From assembly GCA_030522415.1 (NCBI GenBank), contig JAMASW010000059.1, forward strand, positions 1 to 64,000: 64,000 nucleotides of DNA, written 5' to 3'. Under the pieces are notes generated by a model. It saw only the letters and a list, made by a program, of their open reading frames with translations. It had not been told where the DNA came from and did not search any database. Both the position numbers and the translations under genes were made by a program. Below, piece by piece: positions 1 through 9,936 of this stretch (the first letter of the stretch is position 1; every line of letters starts with the position of its first letter). The DNA is from Channallabes apus (lineage: Eukaryota; Chordata; Actinopteri; Siluriformes; Clariidae).

Positions 1-662
1 TCTTACATTTTCTGAATGAATACTGATCCATTGTCGGAACTCCTCTCTGATGGAATTTCAAATCTAGATATCACTTCCCTTACGATTTGATAACTGTTCC
101 TTACTCTTCATCTGCAGATATTATTGCTTTTACTCATCTACTAAATATGACAGTTATTACAAGCATGTATCTTTCGCCCTGAATACTACTTTATCCTGCC
201 CACATAGTTCACCACTAAGTGCTTAAATGGTCATTCTGGTACCGGTGTATAGCCTATAGGTGTCGCTGTTTCCTTCCTGACATTATGCATAGCACATATC
301 TCCCATGAAGCTAGGAACTCTTCAACCATAGCATGCAGATATGAAGTCCAATACCCATGTTGACTGATTTTTCTCACAACCTGTCTTCTTGCACAATGGC
401 CCAGTCCATGAGCATTTAAACCAGAAATATTCACCAGTGCTATGGGTGCTATAATCAGACCTTCATGTGGACACCAAATACCCTGTGCATCCTTATGCGC
501 TCCCCTCTGGAGCCACATCGAGTGCTCATACGGACCTGCTTGATGTTGAGTACAAATGATATCCTCTTTACTGAGGCTGTGGTTCTATAAGGACTATGGG
601 TGCTTGCACAGCTAGTTGCCATTTTGATGCACGCTTCATTTCTAAATCTGCCATGTTGTTAC
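1..662 (-). pseudogene. Endogenous retrovirus integrase, degraded and cut by the window edge
   Basis: Reading the minus strand, 662 to about 520 begins with a GN-x-MAD segment typical of the end of retroviral RNase H. It is followed by an integrase zinc-binding region at 518-231, with His residues in HGLGH and a downstream C-x2-H/C-like cluster (EICAMHNV). Positions 215-1 hold integrase core signatures, including an FSR-W/V-KA-like segment and SDNGS (24-38), which carries the second catalytic Asp of the DDE triad. In-frame stops and frame changes break the reading, so no functional enzyme is predicted. The retroviral family of integrases inserts proviral DNA into the host chromosome. The third catalytic residue and any env gene would lie left of position 1. 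This is the 3' part of the same provirus as the pieces at 4.67-8.4 kb, separated by the L2 LINE at 665-4665. Confidence 0.72.
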
Positions 663-667
663 CTTTA

Positions 668-1417
668 TTCAATTCAATTCAATTCAATTTTATTTATATA
701 GCGCTTTTAACAATGGTCATTGTCTCAAAGCAGCTTCAAAAAAATTAAAGAAATTTAACAAAAAAAAAAAAAACTATATATAGAATAATAAATAAATATA
801 TAAAATTATAATAGAAAATAGATAAATAAAAACAAATAATAATAATAAATATAGAAAAGAAAATAATTGGAAGTGTGGATGTGTGAGAAAAATGTGCAGA
901 TAATAATGAGACGAATGAATGAAATTTCTCTGATGAGCAAGCCAAGGGTGACGGCGACGGTGGCAAGGAAAAACTCCCTGAGATGGCATTAGGAAGAAAC
1001 CTTGAGAGGAACGAGACTCAACAGGGAACCCATCCTCATTTGGGCGATAACAGATAGAAATGATATAACATCTTGTGTGTTGTGCAGGTGAAAATTCAAT
1101 ATGACAGAAATTATTTAAATTGACATGAAGACCAGTTCAGCATAGGGACGAGTCAGTAGGTGCAGAGGGCAGATGAGGTCTGGATCACTGGAAGCATAGG
1201 AGCAGCATGTGTAGCTCCAACCATCATAAAGCTGAATCCAGCTGGAGCTGGTCCTTCTCTGGATGCCTCAGGAACCTCGCAGGGTCAGCCTTTGTCTACT
1301 GAAGCTGGCAAAATCTCCCGATGCCTCGGGATGGGTAGAGAAATACAGAACAGATGGGGAGAATTAGCATAGTTGCCATTCGGTATAGGTGTACTGGAGT
1401 ATGAGTACTGGGATGAG
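668..1417 (-). other. L2 LINE 3' untranslated region and tail
   Basis: This noncoding segment lies downstream of the ORF2 stop. It has an A/T-rich stretch (about 738-880, runs of A and AATA), a block conserved in many fish LINE tails (about 975-1050, including CTCCCTGAGATGGCATTAGG) and a terminal microsatellite-like octamer tail. Short ORFs predicted here are chance readings of low-complexity sequence. Confidence 0.75.
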
Positions 1418-4354
1418 TTATGTGTATGCCAGATTAAAAAGATGCGTCTTGAGTCTACTTTTGAACTGAGAAACCGTGTCTGCTCCCCGAACACTGTCTG
1501 GAAGGCTATTCCAAAGCTTTGGAGCTAAATATGAAAAAGCCCTACCCCCTTTTGTAGATTTTGAAATTCTGGGAACTACCAGAAGTCTGGAGTTTTGTGA
1601 TCTTAAGGCGCGTGGTGGATTGTAGCATATCAGAAGACTGGTTAGGTATGTGGGAGCTAAACCATTTAAGGCCTTGTATGTAAGTAATACTATTTTGTAA
1701 TTTATTCTAAACTGAACAGGTAGCCAGTGCAGGGATGATAATATTGGGGTTATATGATCATATTTTCTGGATCTAGTGAGAACCCTGGCAGCTGCATTTT
1801 GGATTAACTGAAGCTTGTTTATTGAGGATGCAGGACAACCACCTAGTAATGCATTACAATAGTCCAGTCTGGAGGTCATGAATGCATGAACTAGTTTTTC
1901 TGCATCAGATACGGATAAGATGTTCCTAAGTTTAGCAATATTTCGAAGATGGAAAAAGGCTGTTTTTGTGATATTTGAAATGTGATTTTCAAAAGACAAG
2001 TTACTGTCTAATATTACTCCCAGATCTTTTACTGCTGAGCTGGTAATAACAGTACATCCTTCTAAGCGCAAGCTGAATTTTTAAAGCTGTTGTGTGCTGG
2101 TTTTTGGGCCAATAAGTAATATCTCTGTCTTATCTGAATTTAATAAAAGAAAGTTATTGGTCATCCAATCTTTTATGTCCTGGACACACATAGTTAATCT
2201 AGACAGCTTAGGTATTTCGTCTGGTTTAGTTGAGATATATAATTGGGTATCATCAGCATGTCTTCTAATGATGTTACCCAAGGGAAGCATGTATATTGAG
2301 AACAACAGAGGTCCTAAAACTGACCCTTGTGGGACCCCATATTTCACTGGCATTATACCAGACGGTTCTCCATTTAGAACTACAAAATGGTAGCGATCAG
2401 ACAGGTAAGATCTAAACCATTTTAATGCCTGTCCCTGAATACCTATATAATTTTGTAAGCGATCTATGAGAATATTATGATCTATAGTGTCGAATGCAGC
2501 ACTAAGATCAAGCAGGACTAGCAATGAGATGCAGCCTTGGTCTGAAGCTAAAAACAAGTCATTTGTAATCTTAACTAGTGCAGTTTCTGTGCTATGATGG
2601 GGCCTGAAACCTGACTGAAATTCTTCAAGGATGTTGTTATCCTGCAAGAATGTGCAAATTTGAGCTGATACTACTTTTTCTAGTATTTTTGATATGAACG
2701 GGAGGTTTGAAATCGGTCTGTAATTTTTTATTTCATTCGCGTCCAAATTAGATTTTTTAAGAAGCGGCTTAATAACTGCTAACTTGAAAGGTTTAGGGAC
2801 GTGACCTAGATGTAATGAAGAATTAATAATGTTTAGGAGTGGCTCTCCAACCGTAAGCATCATTTCTTTTAAAAATCTGGTTGGGATTGGGTCTAACAGG
2901 CACGTTGTTGATTTAGCCGAGGTGATGAGTTTATACAGCTCTTCCTGTCCTATACCTGTAAAGCAGTGAAAATCTAAATGTGAAGCTATAGGCTGAACTG
3001 GATCGTGAGATACTATTAGAGGTTGAACCTCCATTATTTTCTTCCTGATATTATTGATTTTTTCATTAAAGAAGTCCATAAAGTCTTCACTTCTAAACTG
3101 TGATGGGATACTCTCTGCGGGCATCTTAGGTTTTGTTAGGCGAGCCACTGTACTAAATAAGAACCTGGGATTGTTTTGGTTTCTTGCTATCAGTTGGCTA
3201 AGATGCTCGGTCCTAGCAGTTTTTAGAGCCTGTCTATAGCTGCACATACTGTCTTTATATGCAATTCGAAAGACTTCTAATTTAGTTTTCCTCCATTTTC
3301 GCTCGAGGTTACGGGTTGCTCTCTTTAGGGCGCAAGTATGACTGTTGTACCACGGTGCCAATGTTTTATCTCTGACTTTTTTTAATCTGATGGGAGCAAC
3401 AGTGTCTAATGTACTGGTAAAAATAGTGCCCATGCTGCTAGTCACTTCATCTAGATCATCTGCATTTAGGGGTCTAATAAGAAATTGGGACAGATCCGGC
3501 AGATTACTTGTGAATCTGTCTTTAGTAGTGGGATTCATATTTCTAACAGATTGATAACGTGGGGAGACACAGCTAATCTGTTCTACGGGTAGAGTATATG
3601 TCAGGAGGTGATGATCTGTCATATCACTTTGAGGTATGATCTCTATATTAGAGACATCTATACCATGGGATATAATTAAATCTAGCGTATGATTAAAGCG
3701 ATGAGTTGCTCCAATTATATTTTGCTTAACCCCAAAGGAATTTAGTAAATCCATAAATGTGAGTGCTAAAGCGTCGTTAGCATCATCTACATGAATGTTA
3801 AAGTCTCCTACTATCAATACTTTGTCAGAGTTAACCAATAGGTCTGATAGCAGATGTCCAAATTCTTTAAGAAAATCGCCATATGGCCCCGGGGGTCTGT
3901 ACACGGTGGCCAGGGTAAAATATAGCAAGGGTTTATTACGTATTTCATTTAGTGCAACATTAATGATAAGCACTTCAAATGAATTAAACCTGGGCCTTAT
4001 TTTCTGGGTAACAGTGAGTACATCATTGTAGATAGTGGCGACACCACCACCGTGACCAATTAGACGGGGCTCGTGCTTATAGAAATATCCTGACGGAGTA
4101 GACTCATTCAGACCAAAATATTCATTTGGTTTAAGCCAGGTTTCAGTGAGACAGAGTGCGTCAAGGCAATAATCTGAGATAATTTCATTAACAATAAGTG
4201 CTTTAGGCGCAAGGGATCTAATATTGAGTAGTCCAAACTTTAGAGGTGGATTTTGACTACTTATTTTGCCTTTTTCTGGTTTTATGGTTATCAGATTGTT
4301 TCGGGCAAATTTAACAAATTTATTCTTTTTTCTCAGTATTCGGGGAACAGACAC
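1418..4354 (-). pseudogene. L2 ORF2: endonuclease-reverse transcriptase with one stop
   Basis: Residues 1-757 read from 4354 to 2081, then a TAA stop (2081-2083). The same frame continues for about 220 residues to 1418, so a single stop splits an otherwise long ORF. The N-terminal domain (about 38-257) is an APE-type endonuclease: LNIRSL near 43, LTETWLK near 69, GDFN at 183-186 and a DHH at 247-249. The reverse transcriptase follows (about 515 onward): NYRPISNLP at 544, [10 protein letters not shown] at 617-626 and [10 protein letters not shown] at 673-682. The catalytic site reads HADD at 699-702 instead of the usual F/YADD. It comes straight after LGNIIRR, where related elements have several more residues, so a small in-frame deletion is likely. 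The C-terminal part carries the usual LDYCNALLGG and LHWLPVQFRI segments. Such proteins nick the target and copy the element RNA. This copy is probably dead. Confidence 0.88.
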
Positions 4355-4450
4355 AGTTTCTATAGGACAAGCTATGTGTGTTCGTCTATCACTACGGTGA
4401 GTTGTGATGTGTCTAATATGTTTGGAATCTACAGTATGACTTACCGCCAG

Positions 4451-4660
4451 TCAGATGGTTCGTAGTGTTCTGGAGATGTTGTCAGAGAGGACCGCTGCTC
4501 CAGCTCTGCTAGGGTGTAGGCCATCGGTGTGATAGAGCCTAGGACGCTCCCAGAAAACATTCCAGTTATCAACAAAGCGTAATTTCTGTTGTTGACACCA
4601 AGATTGTAACCATTCATTAAAAGCAACACAGTCATTTCCCTCTTTTACGGGTCTGACATT
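4451..4660 (-). pseudogene. L2 ORF1 C-terminal fragment, SGNH-esterase-like
   Basis: In the minus frame ending with TGA at 4451-4453, about 65 residues read through. They include FNEWLQSWC, FVDNWNVFWERP and DGLHPSRAGAAVLSDNI. The DGLHP motif matches the Asp/His catalytic block at the C-terminus of SGNH-type esterase domains found in ORF1 of fish L2/CR1 elements. The stop lies about 97 bp before the ORF2 start, the normal LINE order. The N-terminal esterase blocks are absent because the element is 5'-truncated. A different frame gives a 64-residue ORF over the same bases that matches nothing and should be ignored. Confidence 0.7.
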
Positions 4661-4667
4661 TAATGAA

Positions 4668-5065
4668 AGTCAATCATCTTGGTAGCATCAGAGCAGACAT
4701 TAGTTTACTTATCCGTTCAACATTTTGAATGGGAGTTCCTTCATGCTTTTTAAACCTTCGCTTCCATACGGTTCCAACCAGATGACAAACACCATGGAAT
4801 AGGCTGAATCTGTAAAAATATTTGCCACTAGACCTTTGGCTAATTGACAAGCAGCGGTGAGCGATTTCAACTCAGCTAACTGAGCTGAACACGGTTGTGT
4901 ACAATGCTGAGATAGGATAGGTTTAAAATCTTCTCCATCCTTCATCACTACTGAATACCCTGTGTGACTTTCTACCTGGTCTCTAAACTAGATCCATCAA
5001 CAAAATAAGTCACTTCCGCTTCAGCTATAGGCTTAGATTCAAGATCAGGTCCTAACCGAGTAAAT
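4668..5065 (-). pseudogene. Endogenous retrovirus RNase H, frameshifted
   Basis: On the minus strand, about 5060-4975 carries YFVDGSS, the first catalytic Asp block of retroviral RNase H, and ends at a stop. At 4948-4709 another frame carries AELKSLTAACQLA (the Glu block) and FTDSAYS (the second Asp block). A third frame at about 4725-4671 gives SKLMSALMLP, the segment that normally follows. At least two frame changes and stops make it nonfunctional. The reading then jumps across the L2 LINE to the GN-x-MAD segment at about 660. RNase H of this family degrades genomic RNA in the RNA:DNA hybrid during retroviral DNA synthesis. Confidence 0.75.
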
Positions 5066-5246
5066 GCCAATGAGTTCGCCACAAAACTATGAGTCACTCC
5101 TTTATAGGTTTAAGTGATTAAGTTAGCTGGATTAACTGTGTCACATCGCTTTATATTAATGTCGGGATATGTGAGCAGTGAAGAATATGCTTGGAGGCGA
5201 GCTTGGGTTAGAACACCTTCCCCTTGTTTTTATCAATTTGTACAAT

Positions 5247-5528
5247 CTATCGGTAACCTGTTGTCAATGAAGATGCTTTCCTATATGTATAATGTACAAC
5301 TACAAAACCCTGTTGGTAGCATGTTGGGTCACCTTGAGTTATATTATCTAGCTTAGTGCTGTAGTAAGCTAGGGACTGGTTTTTCCTATCACTGCAAGTT
5401 TCCTGCATCAGTATAGCTGAGGTAGATCCATCAGCTTGGTTCACTACATACCGATAGAACGGATTGCTATAATCAGGTACTGTATACCTAAAGTAGGTGC
5501 AGTCTGCATCTCTTTTTGATGGATTCAA
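5247..5528 (-). pseudogene. Endogenous retrovirus pol, RT connection region
   Basis: This 93-residue minus-strand reading contains PFYRYVVNQADGSTSAIL, LAYYSTKLDN and TCYQQGFVVVHYTY. These are characteristic of the reverse transcriptase connection/tether region of class I (gamma/epsilon-like) retroviruses of fish. It lies between the RT palm piece (about 6.2-6.45 kb) and RNase H (below 5.07 kb), in the expected pol order. The right end abuts an apparent small retroposon insertion (about 5530-5752). The subfamily is inferred from recognition of the motif style, not from alignment. Confidence 0.7.
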
Positions 5529-5529
5529 A

Positions 5530-5752
5530 TGCTAACAGTATATCTGTGTTCTATTTTAAGGTAGCACTTAGATCTTGCAGTTCTTCTTTTCTCATTATTA
5601 TCTCTCTTAGTGAAGCTGTTTTTTCCTGCATATTCCTTACTCCAGTCAGCATGAAACCTGTTAACCCTAGAAAGCCATCACTGTTTAGGGCAATTTCCCT
5701 TTGGGATTAATAAAGTTCTTTGAATCTTTGAATCTTTGAATCTGTTTATCAG
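5530..5752 (+). mobile_element. Short retroposon 3' tail inserted in retroviral pol
   Basis: The stretch ends with a motif widespread at the 3' ends of fish retroposons (AATTTCCCTTTGGGATTAAT, AAAG at 5691-5714) and then three near-perfect TTTGAATC-type octamers (about 5721-5750). This is a typical non-LTR or SINE tail oriented to the + strand. The 5' limit is uncertain, placed where the retroviral reading stops. I cannot name the family. Confidence 0.45.
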
Positions 5753-6185
5753 GCTGTGACACTGGTGCCTTATTTATGCCTTCTAATTATGTATGTACTA
5801 CGGCTGTCGTATCATGTGAAATTAGTCACCTTAACAATTTAACTTGAGGCTTACAGTATTGTAGTTTAGTTTATGACACTTTATGACCTCCTTACTAGCT
5901 TACGGTGTACCTTAATGGAATCATTCTGGCATGTTTCTAATGATGATAGTCATATTAAATCGTCACCCATATGCTGACCCAGGCTATCTTCTATCCTTTA
6001 ACCTCCTAAATCAGCTTCCACCTCTGATTGAATATATACAGTGAATGTTTGAACCACCGTGGCATTTTTGGTATCTATTTTGTCAACTGGCACTTGTAAA
6101 TGCAAATAAATGCAGTAGTTTACTCTTTTCTGCCATTTAAACACTGAAGAAGGCTTGAACAAATATCATTACAATAAAATATTTG
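5753..6185 (-). other. Degraded retroviral pol interval, no readable protein
   Basis: By position this should hold the middle of reverse transcriptase with its catalytic block. I could not find a convincing Y-x-DD motif or an open frame in any minus-strand frame. It may be a replaced or heavily mutated segment. No other feature is visible. Confidence 0.4.
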
Positions 6186-6189
6186 GCTT

Positions 6190-6455
6190 AGGGACGGACA
6201 TTAGTCAGCAGTGTGTGTGGATTTGGAACCTCTGCTGAATACTTTCCTGTTATACTATTAACTGCATGTAAATCATGCACATGATGCCATTTAGTTGTAC
6301 CTGGCTTAATCACCGGGAAAAATAGGAGTATTGCAACAACTGGTCTCTTTTAGCACAGATGCTTTTACAAGGCCTTCAATAGTGTTCTATATACCTGCTT
6401 TTGTCTCAGGTCGTAAAGCATATTGTCTTACTCTGGGCGGTTCTACATCTGGTTT
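6190..6455 (-). pseudogene. Endogenous retrovirus RT, N-terminal palm piece
   Basis: On the minus strand, changing frame once, the sequence reads RQYALRPETKAGI followed by a stop. It then reads IEGLVKASVLKETSCCNTPI and, in a second frame, VIKPGTTKW and VPNPHTLL. These match the conserved N-terminal blocks of class I retroviral reverse transcriptase (the region giving PVKKPGT and the DLRAVN-like segment). Stops and a frameshift are present. The order relative to the connection region and RNase H fits one minus-strand pol gene. Confidence 0.68.
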
Positions 6456-7100
6456 ACATTGTACTTATAGTTGGCTGGCTGATTTAAGTAGGCCTACATC
6501 TGTATCATGTTTAGACCATAATTCAGATGGGACTTGACTATCCATTTGCCTACATAGCTAATTTCCCACAGTCGATTTCAGATGCTGATGCCATTTGTGT
6601 TTGTGATTTGTGGCTAACTACAACTTCTTTAAGAAGTACGAATCAATTTATTACCACACAAGATTTTTACACAGGTTTTATCTGCAGAATGAAAATCAAC
6701 ATAAATCCTATGAGCTGCAATTCTATCCTGCAGTACATACAATGTCACCTAAAGAACAGAATCAGTTACATTGAACCACCTTTTTACAAAATCACACTCC
6801 TCTACACTGATAGCTGCTCCTGGCCGGCCTATGATGATGTGTTGTGATGGGTCATACATCATTGTACAATGAAAGTCTGACAGGGTAATTGTGCTTCAGG
6901 AATTATGTTCAACATACACACCTTCTGGAGAACACCATATTTGCAGTCCTAATTCACCTAATGATTCTCTTCCTTAACTTTCCTTAAAATTAACTTGTGT
7001 ATGACTTGAGACTAATACAGGTATAGTCACACTCTTATTGTTGGGTTGTAGTAACTACTTTTTTCTTCCCGAGAATCCTACGGTTCTGGCAAACTTTTCA
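6456..7100 (-). other. Degraded interval between gag and RT (protease position)
   Basis: In a retroviral layout the protease would lie here. I did not find a convincing DSGA/DTGA active-site motif. A 106-residue + strand ORF (6527-6847) is antisense to this interval and resembles nothing known to me. It is probably a chance reading. Confidence 0.35.
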
Positions 7101-8260
7101 AGATGTGAGAGGAATGACTTATCGGACCTGGGATGTTGTCTCCCCCCCCTCTCATCCCTCGGGGCCGGGCAATGGCTATGCGAGGCAATTTAATCCATTC
7201 ACTCTCTCTTCCCTGGCTTTGGAGTGAAAACGTTGGTGACAGACGCAGGCATCTGGCTTGAGTTTGGAGAAAATGCTGCTGGTGATGTCATCACTGACTG
7301 AAGCTGGCTGGATTTTTGATGAAGGATTGCTTGTGGCCCTCTCTGTTTTTTCTGGTAATCAGAGTAGCTTGCTTTTTTCCTTGGTTCACTCTGTAAGGTT
7401 TTCAAGCTGTAACTGCCTCCAGGTCACCCTTTAATGTCCTTGGGTCAACACTCTGCATGCAAGGCCTGCCATACAACAGCCTCAAAGCCTCAAAGACAGT
7501 CCATCCATGTGGTATATATTTACAGCCTCACTCGAGTCAGAAGCACGTTTTTTCTTCTCCACAAAGTCTTCACCAATAGAGTTTTTATATCAATCACGGA
7601 TAAAAGCTTGCCTGAGGTCTGCTCGTCTAAGACCATGTCCCTGCACCCTCGTTGAATGCTGGGGAGGCGGTTGACAACACCCTCGAGACCTTGAGTTGCC
7701 CATGCCCCACCTTTAATTAAAATTGGGAATTGTGGAACTGCCCATATTAAATAACAAATCCTCTTCACCCCCATCCTCTCTACTGTACAAAGATCTATGT
7801 CCAGTCTTTAATGGTGTAGCTATCTGCTTTTTACTGGTGTTTTAGTGCTGCTGTCTGACCTCTCTCCACATGTCTGCACCCCCTCCTGTTCCTCTACATC
7901 CTTCTCTACACATAGCTTTTCCACTCTCTGTAAATCTACCCCCACTTTCTTATAACTCTCTGCATAACATTCCTTCTCCATCTCACCAGAAACTTCCCCC
8001 ATTCCCTTACGCTTAGGAATTCGACTGTCTTCCTGTACCTACTCTATGGGGGAGGTGTAACTAACTTCTCTCTCGCTACTTCGGCCTCACTTCCTGACTT
8101 TCTTAAATTTTTCCATCACTTCCTGTTTCTTTCTTACCAACTTCACTTATTCTTTCTTAAACAAAGCTAGGACCACTCTTTCCTGCTGTCTTTTCAACTT
8201 CTCTGGACATGCTTTCTCTCTCTTGTCGCCGCTTTATAATTTTTTATCAAGGTGTCCATC
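7101..8260 (-). pseudogene. Endogenous retrovirus gag-like region, degraded
   Basis: Several minus-strand pieces fit a gag polyprotein. At 8250-8030 there is Lys/Glu-rich coiled-coil-like sequence with stops. At 8002-7820 there is a charged 60-residue piece. At 7774-7520, residues with VPQFPILIKGGAW and GLEGVVNRLPS resemble the N-terminal capsid of class I fish retroviruses. At 7405-7199 there is a Ser/Gln/Pro-rich piece. No CCHC zinc knuckle was recognised. Gag forms the virion core; this copy is broken by stops and frame changes. The order gag then pol on the minus strand agrees with the downstream pieces. Confidence 0.55.
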
Positions 8261-8650
8261 TCAGAACACAGTGCTGAATCAAATGTCCCCTCCTTTGGCC
8301 ATCTTGTAATCATATCCTTGGTCCTCTTTTTGCTACTTATTGGAGGTCTTAGTGATGAGATCTTCACACAAAGGATGCTTCGGCACCAAAGTCTCCACCG
8401 GAGAGGCTGCCATTATGCTTTAGCCTATGTCACCACTTAGATATTTATTTATTATTTTTGTGCCTTTTAAATTTTTCCTTAATGGCTAAATTTACTTACA
8501 ACAATATACACTCTTTTAGAATCACAGAAGTATACCTCCACTTACCAAGGCTCATCAATGATAATCACTCCTTTATCTACACCACTTCACTATTTTCAAA
8601 TTAACACTTGCCAAAAAGCATAGTGCTTTTATGCACCGTGAACACTTTTA
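8261..8650 (-). other. Possible retroviral leader and LTR remnant
   Basis: On the minus strand a TGGTGCCGAAGC sequence (about 8377-8388) sits just upstream of the gag-like region, where a tRNA primer-binding site would lie. The dinucleotide before it is not the CA that usually ends an LTR, and I cannot trace LTR edges, so this is tentative. The rest is A/T-rich without a readable gene. Confidence 0.28.
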
Positions 8651-8676
8651 TCAGTAAGTGTGTAATGCCACAATAT

Positions 8677-8690
8677 GGGTTAGGGTTAGG
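8677..8690 (+). repeat. Interstitial TTAGGG tract (innermost)
   Basis: GGGTTAGGGTTAGG is the leftmost clean telomeric motif in the window. Its + strand orientation, like all later tracts, points to a chromosome end on the right. Confidence 0.85.
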
Positions 8691-8870
8691 AACATAGTTA
8701 TTAACCAGTACCCCCTCACGAGGGACCGGAAATGCACGGGCCATCCCCCGGGACCCCGCTCTCAGTTGATCCCCGGGCCGTGGTTGCTCAAAGGGACGCC
8801 GTCCCCGTTTTTTATAGTGGACCTCCGTCCACTGCTCCTGAGCTCTATAGCTCATAGCTATCAATTTTAA

Positions 8871-8905
8871 ATCAAATAAAATCAAATAAAATCAAATAAA
8901 ATAAA
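8871..8905 (+). repeat. ATCAAATAAA decamer microsatellite
   Basis: Three perfect copies of ATCAAATAAA are followed by a decayed copy, next to the ribozyme-like locus. It could be the tail of a retroposon. Confidence 0.75.
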
Positions 8906-8963
8906 TCTAATAAAATTCTATTAATTTTTTTACTAAAAATAAAATAAAACTCCCAAAGAAATT

Positions 8964-9017
8964 GTGCCCAATTGCGCAACGTTTCGACCTACAAAGGTCT
9001 TCTTCAGGCAAGGGCAC
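8964..9017 (-). ncRNA. Hammerhead-ribozyme-like fold (type I layout)
   Basis: On the minus strand an outer stem I pairs GTGCCC with GGGCAC (8964-8969 with 9012-9017). Inside is CUGAAGA (core C-U-G-A-N-G-A), then a 4-bp stem II GACC/GGTC around a TTTGTA loop, then GAAAC. That is followed immediately by GUU, a permitted N-U-H cleavage triplet, with the predicted cut between 8977 and 8978 on + coordinates. Two inner stem I pairs (GC/GC) and an asymmetric internal loop follow. One unpaired A between CUGAAGA and stem II departs from the textbook core. Helix III is only A-U and C-G with no loop; ACGU is palindromic and could pair between two molecules. Hammerheads of this layout are known in Penelope-like elements. 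Activity is unproven. Confidence 0.55.
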
Positions 9018-9485
9018 TTTTATAAAAAACAAAAAATGGCCTAAGGCTTTTGGCTGTTGAAGGCTTTTGGCAGTTAAGTCAATATTTCTTCTCTTGCAGT
9101 CCAAGCAGAAGTGATAAAGTCCCTTTTCTCACCCCTATATATAACCCTCCTCTCCTTTATAACTCCTCCCACTTTTAAATACCCTGAAAAAATATTTTTT
9201 AGCTCCTGAAACAAATTTAAACCATTTTGTATTTTGTATTTTTTGTTACCTAGATAATTTAAATAGTTTTTAATTTAAAAAACTTTATCCTGTATATTTA
9301 TTCTAAATATTTTACCATTTATTTGATCCTTTTTTAAAAAAAAACTTTTGTATCCTCTATATTTATTTTAAATATTTTACCATTTATTTTATCCTTTTAA
9401 AATATTTTAACCAATTGTTCAGTGTATATTTTTTCTTTGTCATTTTCAAGAATTTTTGTTTTAAAATGTATGATATTTAAACTTT
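9018..9485. other. A/T-rich flank, no gene
   Basis: This is noncoding A/T-rich sequence with a duplicated segment: TATTTATTTTAAATATTTTA, CCATTTATTT-type repeats at about 9295-9330 and 9355-9395. There are TATA-like runs near 9138-9165. The left part probably belongs to the ribozyme-bearing element. Confidence 0.4.
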
Positions 9486-9936
9486 TTATGAAAAAGTTAA
9501 GTTGTTAGGGGTAGTGATTAAGATCTAGGGTTTAAGCATAGGTTTTTAAGTTAGATTTGAGGGTTGTAGTTTAGGATTAGAAATTAGGTTTAGGGCTAAG
9601 AGTTCGTTTTTTTAGAGCTTGGTTGTGGTTAGGTTTAGGATCAGGATTGGGGTTAGATTTTTAGAGTTTACGATTAAGGTTAGGAATTCGGGTTTGAGTT
9701 TAGGTTAAGTCTAGCGTTTTAAGTCTAGGGTCTTAAGGTTGAGGTTAGGGTTTAGAGTAGAATTTCAAATTGGTGTTATAAAAATTGGGGTTAAGTTTAG
9801 GGCTTAAGGTTGAGGTTAGGTTTTAGGGTGGAATTGGGGTTATAGAAATTAGGGTTATGTTTAGGGCTAGGATTAGGGCTAGGGATAGGGTTAGGGGTGG
9901 GTTAGGGTTAGGTTTAGGGGTTAGGGTTAGGTTAGG
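9486..9936 (+). repeat. Degenerate telomere-like repeat tract
   Basis: About 450 bp is dominated by variants of TTAGGG (GGTTTAGG, GGGTTTAGAG, AGGGCTAGG), becoming cleaner to the right (about 9895-9936). It is compatible with an old, mutated telomere tract captured inside the chromosome. Minus-strand ORFs rich in Pro-Asn-Pro and Leu-Thr here are translations of this repeat. Confidence 0.75.

Larger units (their letters stand above)
665..4665 (-). mobile_element. L2-clade LINE, 5'-truncated, nested in the retrovirus
   Basis: This is a non-LTR retrotransposon lying minus, with its 3' end at the low coordinate. The 3' end is a short direct repeat of ATTCAATT-type octamers (about 668-690), followed inward by a conserved fish LINE 3' UTR (TTTATTTATATAGCGCTTTT at 690-709; AGGAAGAAACCTTGAGAGGA at 991-1010). 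Inside are ORF2 (4354-1418, one stop) and the last part of ORF1 (4660-4451). The 5' end stops within the ORF1 esterase domain, so the copy is 5'-truncated, as expected for target-primed reverse transcription. It interrupts the RNase H end of a retrovirus whose pieces flank it. I could not identify a clear target-site duplication; a small target deletion is possible. Clade assignment rests on recognising L2-type ORF2 sequence. Confidence 0.87.
8660..9200 (-). mobile_element. Diverged Penelope/retrozyme-like telomere-associated element
   Basis: Read on the + strand, this locus has the same order as the 876-bp units: TTAGGG motifs (8677-8690), then TGCACGGGCC (8733-8742), then a minus-strand hammerhead-like fold (8964-9017). 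Beyond that is an A/T-rich flank with TATA-like runs (about 9138-9165). Outside these anchors its sequence differs from the 876-bp unit, so it would be an old or separate subfamily. No reverse transcriptase or GIY-YIG endonuclease reading is visible. It marks the boundary between interior transposon sequence and the subtelomeric mosaic. Confidence 0.5.

Noticed and set aside
745..989. Two minus-strand ORFs rich in Phe, Ile and Tyr, looking like membrane proteins
   Set aside because: They translate the A/T-rich LINE 3' untranslated region.
2094..4031. Several + strand ORFs of 61-99 residues
   Set aside because: They are antisense shadows of the L2 ORF2 on the minus strand.
6527..6847. A 106-residue + strand protein gene
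   Set aside because: It is antisense to degraded retroviral pol, has no recognisable domain and lies in a pseudogene region.
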